64,000 bases of DNA from Hippopus hippopus (taxonomy: Eukaryota > Mollusca > Bivalvia > Cardiida > Cardiidae), in NCBI GenBank assembly GCA_946811185.2, contig OX328102.1, positions 46,291,619 to 46,355,618 of the forward strand, written 5' to 3'. The notes below the pieces were generated by a model that was not told where the DNA came from, did not search any database, and saw nothing but the letters and a program-made list of their open reading frames with translations. Below, piece after piece: positions 55,653-64,000 of the stretch. The position numbers were made by a program, and so were the translations under genes. Position 1 is the stretch's first letter; the number at the start of each line of letters is the position of its first letter.

Positions 55653-57348
55653 ATATGTCGTAGTCCAAACTGGAATTTAGGTAGATCCGGAATCTGCCTA
55701 GACCAAATTGGAATTCTGTTTTGGTCTAGACCAAATTAGTATTCTACTTTGGTCTAGACAGATTCCAGATCTGCCTAGACCAAATTAGGATTCCAGTTTG
55801 GCTAGGCAGATCCGGAATCTAGGAAAAAAAGTTGGAAACGGACCAAGTATGAAGAATAAAAAATACCTCGCAGTTGTAAACATAATGCGGATATGTATGA
55901 TTAAAAAATCAGGAAAATAATCCAAAAATCAAGTAGTAAGCATTGCAGGAAAAGGAGAAAATGTTTTAATTTCCAAAGAATTCTACCTGAGAGTTGCAAA
56001 CCTTTTTTTTTTTTGCAGGATTGATATGGTTATAAGAATGAGAAAAACGATTCAAAATCAAGTAGAAAGTATTGTGGGAAAAGAAGAGGTGTTTATACTA
56101 TATTTTTTTAAATGTGTTTTCCATACATGATAATTAATAATATGTAAAGGGTGGAACTGCCCACCTTCAAAAAAATGATGTGAGAAGACAAATAAAAAAA
56201 AGTAGTTGCCAAAATATTGTTAATTGCCATAAAGATGTGAATGTGTGATATATTTTTGACCAGTCACAAACAGAGGGCCCATCTAGGAACCCTCTAAATA
56301 AAAAGAAAAAGAGATCACATCCAGTGTAGGGACCAGCCCGCATAGCTCAATAGGTAGAGCGTAGGACCCGTGAACGTGATGTTTCAAGTCACTTTAGGGT
56401 GTGGGTTCGATCCCCACGGCTGTCCATCTAAAATTACTAATAGTCTTTCGGATGAGACGTTAAACCGAGGTCCCGTGTGACGATGCTATACACCGAGCAC
56501 GTAAAAGAACCAGGCGTAACTTAAGATGGGTTTCGTCCTGTATCTGCACTATCCCCCGTAACAATACTAACAATCTTCAGGGGGCAACCGGTGGCGACGA
56601 TAAATAAACGCAAATTCAATCAATCAATCCAGTGTCGGTATATCTGGATTGACCGTTTTCAAATGGCTATTTAGTAAAGTAGATAACCATTAAACCCACA
56701 CAAAATATACCGGAAGTGAAATTTCAATCTTGGTCAGCCTATGCAGTCAGTGCAGTCTGACCAATGTCGATACTTATTGCATATTCAGAATGATCCTAAT
56801 TTACATGAAGGGTCACATTTACTAAAATGTGCTTTTTTAAATAATTTGTTGCAATTAATTATATGTACGTTGTTCATGAATAATAAATGTTCCAAACATA
56901 GAAACAGTAATAGAAAAATGAAAATTTGCGCATGTTGATCTTTGTCTACACCTCCTGCAAAATATTATTAAAGTTGGGAACTGCAGAAAATATGAAGAAT
57001 ACGTATAAATTCTTAACTTACAACTTTTTTTCCCCTTTTTTTCCTTTTATTTTAATGTGTTTATTTTATGTTACCTGCGTTTTCAATTGTTGTTATGCAT
57101 ATCCACTAAAAAGACTCTTAAAAAAAAAGAAAAGAAAAAAAATATAGATTCCAATTTGGTCTAGGCAGATCCTGTATCTGCCTAGCCAAACTGGATTTTT
57201 AATTTGGTCCAGGCAGATCTAGAATCTGCCTATACCAAACAAGAATTCTATTTTGGTGTAGACCAAACTAGAATTTGGTCAAGGCAGACTCCAGATCTGC
57301 CTGGGCAGATTCCGGATCTGCCTAGATCCCAATCTGGCCTACGACATA
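55653..57348. mobile_element. 1.7-kb element with ~190-bp terminal inverted repeats built from small palindromes
   Basis: Left end TATGTCGTAGTCCAAACTGG and right end CAATCTGGCCTACGACATA are inverted. Arms (55653-55825 and 57145-57348) consist of repeated modules: the palindrome GGCAGATCCGGAATCTGCC and a GGTCTAGACCAAA-type palindrome alternating with AATTGGAATTCT spacers. The interior has a SINE and A- or T-rich DNA, with no transposase. Confidence 0.82.
56333..56635 (+). mobile_element. Complete tRNA-headed SINE with conserved core
   Basis: Head: CATAGCTCAATAGGTAGAGC (A box) and GTGGGTTCGATCCCCACGG (B box), with a long anticodon-variable region between. Core: TCTTTCGGATGAGACGTTAA and CCGAGGTCCCGTGT, then GCACGTAAAAGAACC. 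The 3' end is AATCAATCAATC. The core is a conserved SINE central domain known from several invertebrates; which superfamily I cannot settle. Both pol III boxes are near consensus, so this copy could be fairly young. Confidence 0.9.
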
Positions 57349-57528
57349 ATATATCGTTGTATAGCGCTACTATATATACGATTATAGAGGTGATGTGCCT
57401 ATGTAATATTTTTAGTAACAGTTTTCGACGATTCACAGAATCAAATTTCCAGTGTTCCGTGGTTGACCAATGGAGCTTCAACGGTCTATGGTTGCACCGA
57501 AAACAACTTGATAAGAGCTATCTCTGGT

Positions 57529-57742
57529 TTAACTCTTAACCGAATAGCAAACTTCAAGACTTGTCTAAGTTGAAAGAATATGCAGACGACAAATAGAGAG
57601 TGGCGCCAAAGCTTTTTTTGAAAGGACAGAGATCATTGTGGGAGAAGGGAAAAATGCTGGTGACCAGCATTTTCTCCTTTTCCCATAATGTTCTCAAAAG
57701 CTTTCCTTCTCAGAGTCGTTAAACACGGAATTGTGCGTTAAT
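57529..57742 (+). mobile_element. MITE-B copy, well preserved
   Basis: Starts TTAACTCTTAACCGAATAGC and ends AATTGTGCGTTAA. Arms ATTGTGGGAGAAGGGAAAAA / TTTTCTCCTTTTCCCATAAT flank TGCTGGTGACCAGCA. Confidence 0.9.
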
Positions 57743-57944
57743 TCTCAACCTTTGCATCCATACGTGCTTTTCATTGTTTGCTTTAATTGAAGAAAAGAGC
57801 TTTTTTTTGCACTGTGTATATTGCACGCAATACTTCATTTTATTGGCATCTTGAAGGTGCCTTTACGATTTTTACCCGAAATAGAAGTTTCTTTTAAGAC
57901 ACTCATAAATGCAGCGAAATACAATTTTTCTTTTCAAACGTAAA

Positions 57945-58030
57945 GCTTCAGCTCGGGGCATCGTGATTCGCCACAGCGTGAACAAATTTTCAAGTCTCCT
58001 GCCACCTGACCTTACAACTAATATTGTATA
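57945..58030 (+). repeat. Half of the 2.1-kb palindromic element
   Basis: CAGCTCGGGGCATCGTGATT, CGCCACAGCGTGAACAAATT and CCTGCCACCTGACCTTACAA match the right arm of the hairpins at 2098 and 2985. Confidence 0.75.
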
Positions 58031-58164
58031 ACGATGGTGCAAGAATACATAACGTTTACCCTAAAGAGTCGTCATGACATTTTCAAAAACAATCCGCAGA
58101 AAGACCCAAAAACTGTCTGCAAAGGTAATTTGTACATGACTGACTGAGCGTTCGACTGATTAAT

Positions 58165-58390
58165 TGATCGATTAGTTGATTCATTCATTATTTCAGTTAT
58201 GGAGCGGCGGCCAGTGGATGGACTTTCCCTTTACCATTGCTTTGCACAATATTCTTCCAAAGCAAGCGGCTGCCTTCCCACATAACCATCGTCGAAACAA
58301 TGAACAGCGGTGAGAGAAAATGGATCCTGTCGCAATGAAAATCATCAAACCTCGGAAAGAAAAAAGCCGAGCTGGGGATTCCAGCGTCCC
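58165..58390 (-). mobile_element. tRNA-headed SINE, minus strand
   Basis: The minus strand reads TGGAATCCCCAGCTCGGC, CTTTCCGAGGTTTGATGATT, TTTTCTCTCACCGCTGTTCA, GACGATGGTTATGTGGGAAG and CACTGGCCGCCGCTCC, matching 5610-5885 and 36800-37080 in order. Confidence 0.7.
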
Positions 58391-58564
58391 ACTGGCTTCA
58401 ACTTCTGTATGTTTCCGACTGAGCAAACCATCTTGGTGTAACTCCCTGAAGTTGACAAAAAACCCACAAAATTCAGAACAATGCTGTCGATGTCAATTCT
58501 CTGACAACAAAATAAATACAACGTTTAAGTACTGTGATAAATAACACACTTCCAAAAATCCTGT

Positions 58565-58746
58565 CATTTATCGAATCCTGGCAAGAAGCCTTTTGAAAAC
58601 AATATAGTAAAAGGAGAAAACACTAATTAACAGCATTTTCTACCCTTTCAAAGACAAATACCATCAATTTAGCTATATTTATTTTGTCGTCTGGATATGC
58701 TTTCAAAATGGACGAGTCTAAAATTCCGTCACCTGATAAAGAGTTA
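58565..58746 (-). mobile_element. MITE-B copy
   Basis: AAGAAGCCTTTTGAAAACAA, a degraded centre around CTAATTAACAGCATTTTC, TTGTCGTCTGGATATGCTTT and CCTGATAAAGAGTTAA. Confidence 0.75.
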
Positions 58747-58787
58747 AAACCCAAATCCCCAACATAAAAAAATGATATATAAAACAA

Positions 58788-58793
58788 TTTAAT
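58788..58793 (-). promoter_or_regulatory. Candidate polyadenylation signal for the minus-strand terminal exon
   Basis: ATTAAA on the minus strand, about 30 bases after the TAA stop at 58824-58826. Confidence 0.3.
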
Positions 58794-58823
58794 TGCCTTG
58801 GCCAAATAACCACTACTATATTC

Positions 58824-58982
58824 TTATGCAATGTTATCATAGTTTTCATCTTTCGTAGCTGCTGTAGCTTCACCAAGACCATTGGTACCATGATTATCGC
58901 CTGTATCGATCAGTAATACAGGCCTTTCTGGAGATTTTACTTGGTTTTCTTGTATGTCAGTTTGGTCAGTTTGTTGGTTGCC
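58824..58982 (-). CDS. Candidate last exon of an unidentified minus-strand gene
   Basis: On the minus strand a strong acceptor (TTCCTTTTTCCTTGTCATGT, ATTTCAG) is followed by an open stretch of exactly 53 codons ending TAA. It starts GNQQTDQTDIQENQVKSPER and ends EATAATKDENYDNIA, in parts. There is no hydrophobic segment and no domain I recognise. The polar, acidic, Asn/Gln-rich composition with a final YDNI suits a cytoplasmic tail with a tyrosine motif, but that is a guess. Phase 0 at the acceptor assumes this frame. Upstream exons would lie at higher coordinates, where a LINE and an LTR element now sit or beyond the window. It could also be a chance frame. Confidence 0.4.
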   Translation of the reverse strand, partial: GNQQTDQTDIQENQVKSPERPVLLIDTGDNHGTNGLGEATAATKDENYDNIA

Positions 58983-59112
58983 CTGAAATACATGACAAGG
59001 AAAAAGGAATGATGTAGTATCAGTATACCAGAAACAAAAGTTTCAGATTTTTATTTCTTGCAGACAACCTTTGAAAATATGTTCATTAACTCCTACGGCG
59101 CAAAATATATGA

Positions 59113-59372
59113 GTCATACTCTGGCAAAGAGGACTTTAATACATCTTTGTCATACATGATGATAGGCAAGTCATCACACAGTTATGTAACCATAAAATCC
59201 AATTTATATCAAAATTGACGGAAACCTAGGGTAGAATGCTCTTTTGACGTGCAGTATATTAGCCGATAGCAAAAAGTTTCGACCCAGGTCACCCTGCACG
59301 GACTGTGCAGGCTGACCTGGGTCAATACTTTTTGCAGATCCATTAAACCCAATTCTACAGAGCATGGCTTAA
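59113..59372 (+). mobile_element. MITE-A, complete copy
   Basis: GAGTCATACTCTGGCAAAGA start and TTCTACAGAGCATGGCTTA end; TCATACATGATGATAGGC, GCCGATAGCAAAAAGTTTCG and the CAGGTCACCCTGCACGG / CTGTGCAGGCTGACCTG hairpin are all present. Confidence 0.9.
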
Positions 59373-59455
59373 TAAGATCCACATTAATCGACGACTAAAA
59401 CTACAAATCACTGAATTTCAGAAAAATTTTTGGGGTTGTCTAAACAGGAGGACGG

Positions 59456-59520
59456 TATAGATCTACGACTAGACTGCACGTTCTGTGCAGTCTAGCCTTG
59501 AACTATTCTGTTCGCAAAAC
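59456..59520. repeat. Hairpin-C copy
   Basis: GATCTACGACTAGACTGCAC pairs with GTGCAGTCTAGCCTTGAAC; a (CT)n tract follows at 59537-59562. Confidence 0.8.
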
Positions 59521-59564
59521 ACTGTTTTTGAATTGGCTCTCTCTCTCTCTCGCTCTCTCTCATG

Positions 59565-59990
59565 CTTCATACTTTTGAAGACTGTCTACATTTGATTTTG
59601 GCCGTCAGTTTCTTACAGCTTGTATTTCCGACTGTTGACGTCATGAACGTCTATCCACTTTCCTGCTCCTTCCAAATACCCTTGTCAGTTTCGGCTCAAT
59701 ATCACTACCAGCCTGTTAGTCATATCTACACCTTACCATTCACCATGACCTAAATTTGTGCAAATCCACTTTGATTCATCTTTATATATCTCACCCGATT
59801 ACGTCGACTTAGAAATGTGCCCAAACTGATGATTCTTTCATTATCATCACTAGTTATTAGGACAAGCATTTGTAAATATCATTTTCTTTACTCTTCATCT
59901 AATTCATCCATTTTCCAGTTATGATTACTGTTTTCCTAAACGTGTTATTCTGACTAAATATTTTGTAAACTGTTATACATGTACATATTC
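59565..59990. other. Upstream sequence of LINE L5, no frame recognised
   Basis: May contain the 5' UTR of the LINE; no ORF1-type protein is seen. Confidence 0.4.
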
Positions 59991-59995
59991 TCAAA

Positions 59996-62429
59996 ATGGT
60001 TATACCTCAAATACTCTTCTTCTTCTTCTTCTTCTTCAGAATATCCATACTCTCTGTGACAAGAACGCAATCCGATACCAAGTTATTGAACCAATGGGAA
60101 TCTCAATGTTTTGTTTATTTTTGTTTTTGTTGTTGCCAAATGGGTAATGATATAATACTGTGGAGATTCTCTATTGGTGTTTTTAACTGTCGGTGTTTTT
60201 CGTATAAGAAAACTACTAAAGTGAAAATTAGTACTGCCCACTTTTCATTTATGTTGTCACTGTTGAAGATACTCCTGGGTTGTATCAGCATAATAATAGA
60301 CAGCTTTTGTAACGTATTTTTCTATCTGTTAATGTTGTTATTGCTACTTAGTCATGGTGACATTGAGCGAAATGCCGGACCAGTAAATAATTTAAACTAT
60401 ACAAGTTTATCTATAATGCATTGCAACATCAGGAGTTTAAGACAGAAGCTGGAATACATCAGAGACAGCCATTTAGATTATGATATATTATGTTTCACTG
60501 AAACACACCTTGATATGACTATCCCTGATGAATTTTTGCATTTGTCTTATTCACTGGATAAACTGTACAGAAACGATAGGACAAATCATGGAGAAGGTAT
60601 CTCTGTGTACTTATCTAGTAGCTTATTACATCAACGAGTTCTCGAGTTAGAAACGTTTTGTGAAGAAAGCATTTGGATATCTATTACACTTAAACGAAGT
60701 AAACTTTTGATTGGCACCTTTTACAGTCCAAAAACTTCCGTTTTCTTTGAAAATTTCAACAAAAATATCGAAAAGGCTTATGAAATTACTCATAACATTG
60801 TCATTCTAGGTGATTTAAATGAAGACTTGCTCAACCCTAATCTCAGGAAACTAAAAGATATTTTTATCATTAATTCACTACAGAATGTGATATCTGAACC
60901 AACTAGATTGAATACTCTACTCGATCCTATACTAGTACCTATTGATATGCAGTACTTAGATTCTGTGATACTACCGAATCCACCTGAGGTGACTGATCAT
61001 AGTGCTACATATATAACTCTCGCATTCCCATACGATCTGAAACCGTTTTATGAAAGAAAAGTCTATCAATACAGTGTAGCAAATTTTGATCTTTTACGTA
61101 CTAACATTTCGTCTTTTAACTGGGATGTTCTTTACAATGGTACTGTAGACGAAGCATGTGACTTCTTTACCAAACAATTTCTTACATTTATTGATGCTTG
61201 TATCCCTTCGAAAAAAGTTACCATTCGCCCTGACGATAAACCATGGTTCAATGGCGAACTACGAACGTTATGCAGGAAAAGAGATCGTCTGAAACAGTTA
61301 GCATTTAAAACAGGAAAACTGTCTATATTATTTAAGTACAAAACAATCAGAAATAAAATTAATAGTATGAAAAAACATGCAAAGCAAAATTTCTTCAATT
61401 CACTAGAACTCAATCTATTTGATCTACAAAGGAACGACAAAAAGGGTTTTTGGCGTCTTATCCGCTACTTTGTTAAAAACAATGACTGCTCATCGAACAT
61501 TCCGCCTTTAATTAGTATGTCTCCAAACGGTGAGACCTCAGCATCCATATCTGATCTGGAAAAAGCTGAGTGCTTAAATAACTTTTTCGCTTCTATATCA
61601 TCTGTAAATGAAGAACTCGCCTCTCTACCTCTTTTTACTAAAGAAAACTAATGATAGTCTCTCTCAAATTACTGTTCTTGAATCTGAAATTGAAGACCTC
61701 ATCCGATGCCTTAACCCAAATAAGGCAAGTGGGCCAGACTCTATCAATCATAGAATGTTTATAGGTGTAGCAGACCAAGTGTCTAAACCCCTAGCAATAC
61801 TATTTAATCGATCACTATCCGAAGGTGTTTTTCCTAACTTATGGAAAACGGCTAATGTAATTCCTATCTAAAAAAAGGGGGATAAATCATCAGTTACTAA
61901 TTATAGACCCGTTTCTCTTTTAAGCTGTTGCGGAAAATTATTAGAAAGGATAATCTATAAACACATGTATAACATCTTCCTTGAAAACAATCTGTTGTAT
62001 AAATATCAATCTGGATTCCTGCCAATGCACTCAACAACTTTCCAACTTGTTGATATCTACCACCACATATGTCAATCGTTCGATAGCAAACAATTTTCAT
62101 GCATGGTTTTCTGTGACATTTCTAAAGCCTCTGATCGAGTATAGCACAAAGGCTTTCTTCTTAAACTCAAACAAAACGGTATCGAAGGGATTCTTCTCGA
62201 ATGGCTTTCAAATTACCTCTCAAACAGGAGTCAAAAAGTTGTTTTTCAATCCGCCACTTCGTTTCCTAAACAGATAACAGCTGGAGTACCCCAGGGCTCG
62301 GTCCTAGGTCCGCTGCTTTTTATGATTTATGTTAATGACATTACTCACTCCTTGTTAAGTTTAACTAGACTATTTGCAGATGTTAGTTCCTTCTATTATT
62401 CAGCATCATCCATTCGTGATATTCAAGGT
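59996..62429 (+). pseudogene. Non-LTR retrotransposon L5: AP endonuclease plus reverse transcriptase, inactivated
   Basis: The first open piece (59996-61651) has a hydrophobic, low-complexity N-terminus, a 2A-like motif, then an AP endonuclease domain: SIMHCNIRSL, CFTETHLD, IGTFYSPK, VILGDLNEDL and VTDHSATYI. The frame shifts near 61640 into the RT: NPNKASGPDSI, NYRPVSLLSCCGKLLERII, FCDISKASDRV, GVPQGSVLGPLLF, LFADVSSFYY. Lesions are the frameshift, an in-frame TAA at 61869-61871, TAG at 62142-62144 where Trp is usual, and Asp to Val in the catalytic FADD (codon 62382-62384). The type is Jockey/CR1-like. It stops after SIRDIQ, where the LTR element was inserted; the 3' part would lie beyond the window. 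Confidence 0.92.
60353..60382 (+). other. Degenerate 2A-like (ribosome-skipping) motif in L5
   Basis: The frame reads HGDIERNAGP after a leucine-rich run. Active 2A sequences end D-x-E-x-N-P-G-P. Here the first Pro is Ala (GCC at 60374-60376), which should abolish skipping. 2A-like sequences are known at the N-terminus of some invertebrate LINE polyproteins. Confidence 0.7.
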
Positions 62430-62621
62430 TGTTATGTAGATAGGATATACAGTGACCTGTTTTCAGAATATTCTAGATACATAAAGAACATTCATTGGTT
62501 TTTCATTGTGGTTATTTCTAGAAACAGGATTGTTAGTAAACAAGTTGTTTATCAATCCATTTCTATAAATAGTTTGTTGTCATTTTTCTAGAAAAGACTA
62601 ATCTAGAATTTTCCAAGTTGA

Positions 62622-62629
62622 TATAAATA
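62622..62629 (+). promoter_or_regulatory. TATA-box candidate in the LTR
   Basis: TATAAATA within GATATAAATAGAAG, placed as expected for a U3 promoter. Confidence 0.5.
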
Positions 62630-62951
62630 GAAGTGACTTACTTGGTGATTTTGGATTTTGAAGTTAGACTTGTGGCTTTGTGGATACAGAATTAGTGAAA
62701 AGTGTTGGATTTAACTTGGGATATACATCTGTAAGTTGGAATAACTTTATTTTGATACAGGTTGCTCATATCTACTTGCAAGTTGAAACTATTGTTAATT
62801 TAGGTTTTAGGAACCAGAAATTTCATTCTTTTGTAGTCTAAACATTACTGTTAATTTTGAGGGACTTATTTTATTTCAACATTCTAGGATTAGAATTGAC
62901 AAAATTTCATTCAAACTTAACTCCTATTGTACTCTTTTGTCTTTGTTCATT

Positions 62952-62957
62952 AATAAA
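62952..62957 (+). promoter_or_regulatory. Polyadenylation signal candidate in the LTR
   Basis: AATAAA 61 bases before the LTR end. Confidence 0.5.
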
Positions 62958-63023
62958 TATTGTTAATTGTTAAAGGCTTGTTGCTGGTTTTCTTTCTCGT
63001 TACGCTTGGCTCGTAACAGAAAT

Positions 63024-63041
63024 TGGGGGCTCGTCCGAGAT
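63024..63041 (+). other. Primer-binding site, tRNA-Pro type
   Basis: TGGGGGCTCGTCCGAGAT follows the LTR after a five-base gap. It differs at one position from the well-known tRNA-Pro primer site TGGGGGCTCGTCCGGGAT. Confidence 0.82.
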
Positions 63042-63174
63042 TGATCATCTAGTCATTTTGGATATACTTTGAAATTATTTTGAACTTGTTACATTATTAA
63101 AGTTTATTAGATAATAAAGAATAATAAAAAGATAAAATTTGATTTTTATTCTACTGAACCAGCAAAAAGCAATC

Positions 63175-64000
63175 ATGTCTTTTGATCTTGAAAAATTTAT
63201 TGCTGGACCTCCTCAGGAGTTGTTAAATTTGGCAAAAAAGTCTGATTTATTAGATCTTGCTTCTCATTATAAACTGACTGCCATTAAAGGTACTATGTTA
63301 AAGCATGAAATTAAGAAGTCTATTGTTCAGTTTTTAGTTGAGAAAGAAATACTTGACTCGTCTGCTCTGTCTCTTATTCTTGTGTCTCAGACAGACGTTC
63401 AAATTAATATCGAGTTTGAAAAATTTAAACTGCAGATGGAAAAAGAAGAAAAAGAATTAAAATTAAAATTAGAGCAAGAAGAAAGAATAAAAGAAAAAGA
63501 ATTAAAAATGCATACTGAAGAAAGAGAAAAGGATAGGCAATTTCAGATCAGAATGAAAGAAATAGAAATGGAAAATAAAGAAAAAACTTCTTTGCATGTG
63601 GTTAATGACTTTGACATAACAAAACATCTCAGACTTGTTCCACCATTTTAAGAACAGGGAGTTGATAAATACTTTTCACATTTTGTAAGATTTGCTGAAA
63701 ATTTGAAATGGCCAAAAGAACACTGGACCTTACTCTTCCAAAGCGTTGTAACTGGAAAGGCTCGCGATATTTTTTCGCAACTAAGTAATGAACAGCTCTC
63801 TAATTATGATAATGTTAAAGAATTGATTCTAAAGGCTTATGAATTAGTACCTGAAGCATATAGACAAAAATTTAGGAAATGCAGAAAAGAAAATGGTCAG
63901 ACCCATGTTGAATTTGCTAGAACAATTATTTGATAGATGGTGCCATTCAAAGAAAATAGGTTCAGATCATGGAAAACTTAGACAGCTTCTGTTAGTTGAA
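63175..64000 (+). pseudogene. gag gene of the LTR retrotransposon, broken and cut by the window end
   Basis: ATG at 63175 (MSFDLEKFIAGPP) is preferred over the upstream 63139 ATG because the text from there is Gag-like. Residues about 80-150 form a charged Glu/Lys coiled coil, then VPPF is followed by an in-frame TAA (63649-63651). The same frame resumes with EQGVDKYFSHFVRFAENLKW, then TGKARDIFSQLS and AYELVPEAYRQKFRKC, a capsid-like core seen in Gypsy-type Gag proteins. It ends at TGA 63931-63933; a shifted frame continues QLFDRWCHSKK up to the window end, showing a small deletion near 63920. This copy cannot make intact Gag. Confidence 0.82.

Larger units (their letters stand above)
62430..63018 (+). 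mobile_element. 5' LTR of an LTR retrotransposon
   Basis: Begins TGTTATG, directly after the point where LINE L5 text stops, and ends CGTAACA, a 7-base imperfect inverted end pair with TG/CA borders. Inside are a TATA-like TATAAATA (62622-62629) and AATAAA (62952-62957). A primer-binding site follows five bases after the end. The left border is inferred from the LINE break and the inverted ends; the 3' LTR is outside the window. Confidence 0.75.

Noticed and set aside
56337..56410. tRNA gene
   Set aside because: Pol III boxes are good, but the anticodon region is far too long and a SINE core follows; it is a SINE head. The same applies to 30.9 and 47.8 kb.
57412..57540. Open frame starting after ATTTTTAGTAACAG
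   Set aside because: Translation (for example SSVPWLTNGASTVYGC) has no recognised motif and it runs straight into MITE-B; not supported as an exon.
62531..63018. Alternative LTR start at TGTTAGT (62531)
   Set aside because: The LINE reading already stops near 62429, and TGTTATG at 62430 is a better inverted match to CGTAACA.

Overview
The window looks like nuclear DNA of a bivalve mollusc. This is inferred from AT-rich sequence, spliced exons with GT/AG borders, very dense short repeats (MITEs, tRNA-headed SINEs, about 144- and 162-bp tandem cores, an ACGG microsatellite), several decayed LINEs, and a C-type lectin gene. I cannot name the species. A dreissenid or venerid-type genome is a guess from remembered repeat words. 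Nothing suggests a prokaryote, an organelle or a virus genome.

The only host gene I can assemble with confidence is a secreted C-type lectin on the + strand. It has four coding exons (15729-16035, 17545-17744, 36678-36774, 37489-37715) spread over 22 kb. All exon phases agree and the joined frame gives 276 residues: signal peptide, seven-cysteine PAN-like region, Thr/Ser-rich mucin linker and one C-type lectin domain. Its second intron is 18.9 kb and full of repeats. A damaged copy of the last exon lies at 53854-54085. A possible last exon of a second, minus-strand gene lies at 58824-58982.

Region by region: 1-1540 is a dead LINE. 1.41-8.2 kb is a large imperfect inverted duplication around a 33/99-bp tandem repeat; its left arm carries a tandemly doubled palindromic element. 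9.5-10.5 kb is a ~144-bp tandem array, and 12.3-13.7 kb a minus-strand dead LINE. 15.7-37.7 kb is the lectin gene; its intron 2 holds a foldback element with a clear 6-bp target duplication (19865-20534), a palindrome (23581-23796), a pearl-like tandem element (24.7-26.1 kb), copy A of a 4.7-kb duplication (27.98-32.65 kb), a dead Tc1 transposase and another LINE. 42.0-43.6 kb and 52.4-53.6 kb are a second duplicated pair. 44.3-49.2 kb is copy B of the 4.7-kb duplication. 49.9-51.5 kb is a broken transposase-like gene. 55.65-57.35 kb is an element with ~190-bp terminal inverted repeats made of smaller palindromes. 60.0-62.4 kb is a dead LINE with endonuclease and reverse transcriptase and a 2A-like motif, cut by an LTR retrotransposon (LTR 62430-63018, tRNA-Pro-type primer site, broken gag) that runs off the window.

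Three short repeat families recur and are named here for reference: MITE-A (ends like GAGCCATGCTCTG, internal GTCAGCCTGCGC hairpin), MITE-B (ends like TTAACYCTTTACCA, central GGTAACC palindrome) and hairpin-C (GATCAAGATCAGACTGCAC and its complement). All comparisons were made by eye; similarity is described, not measured.
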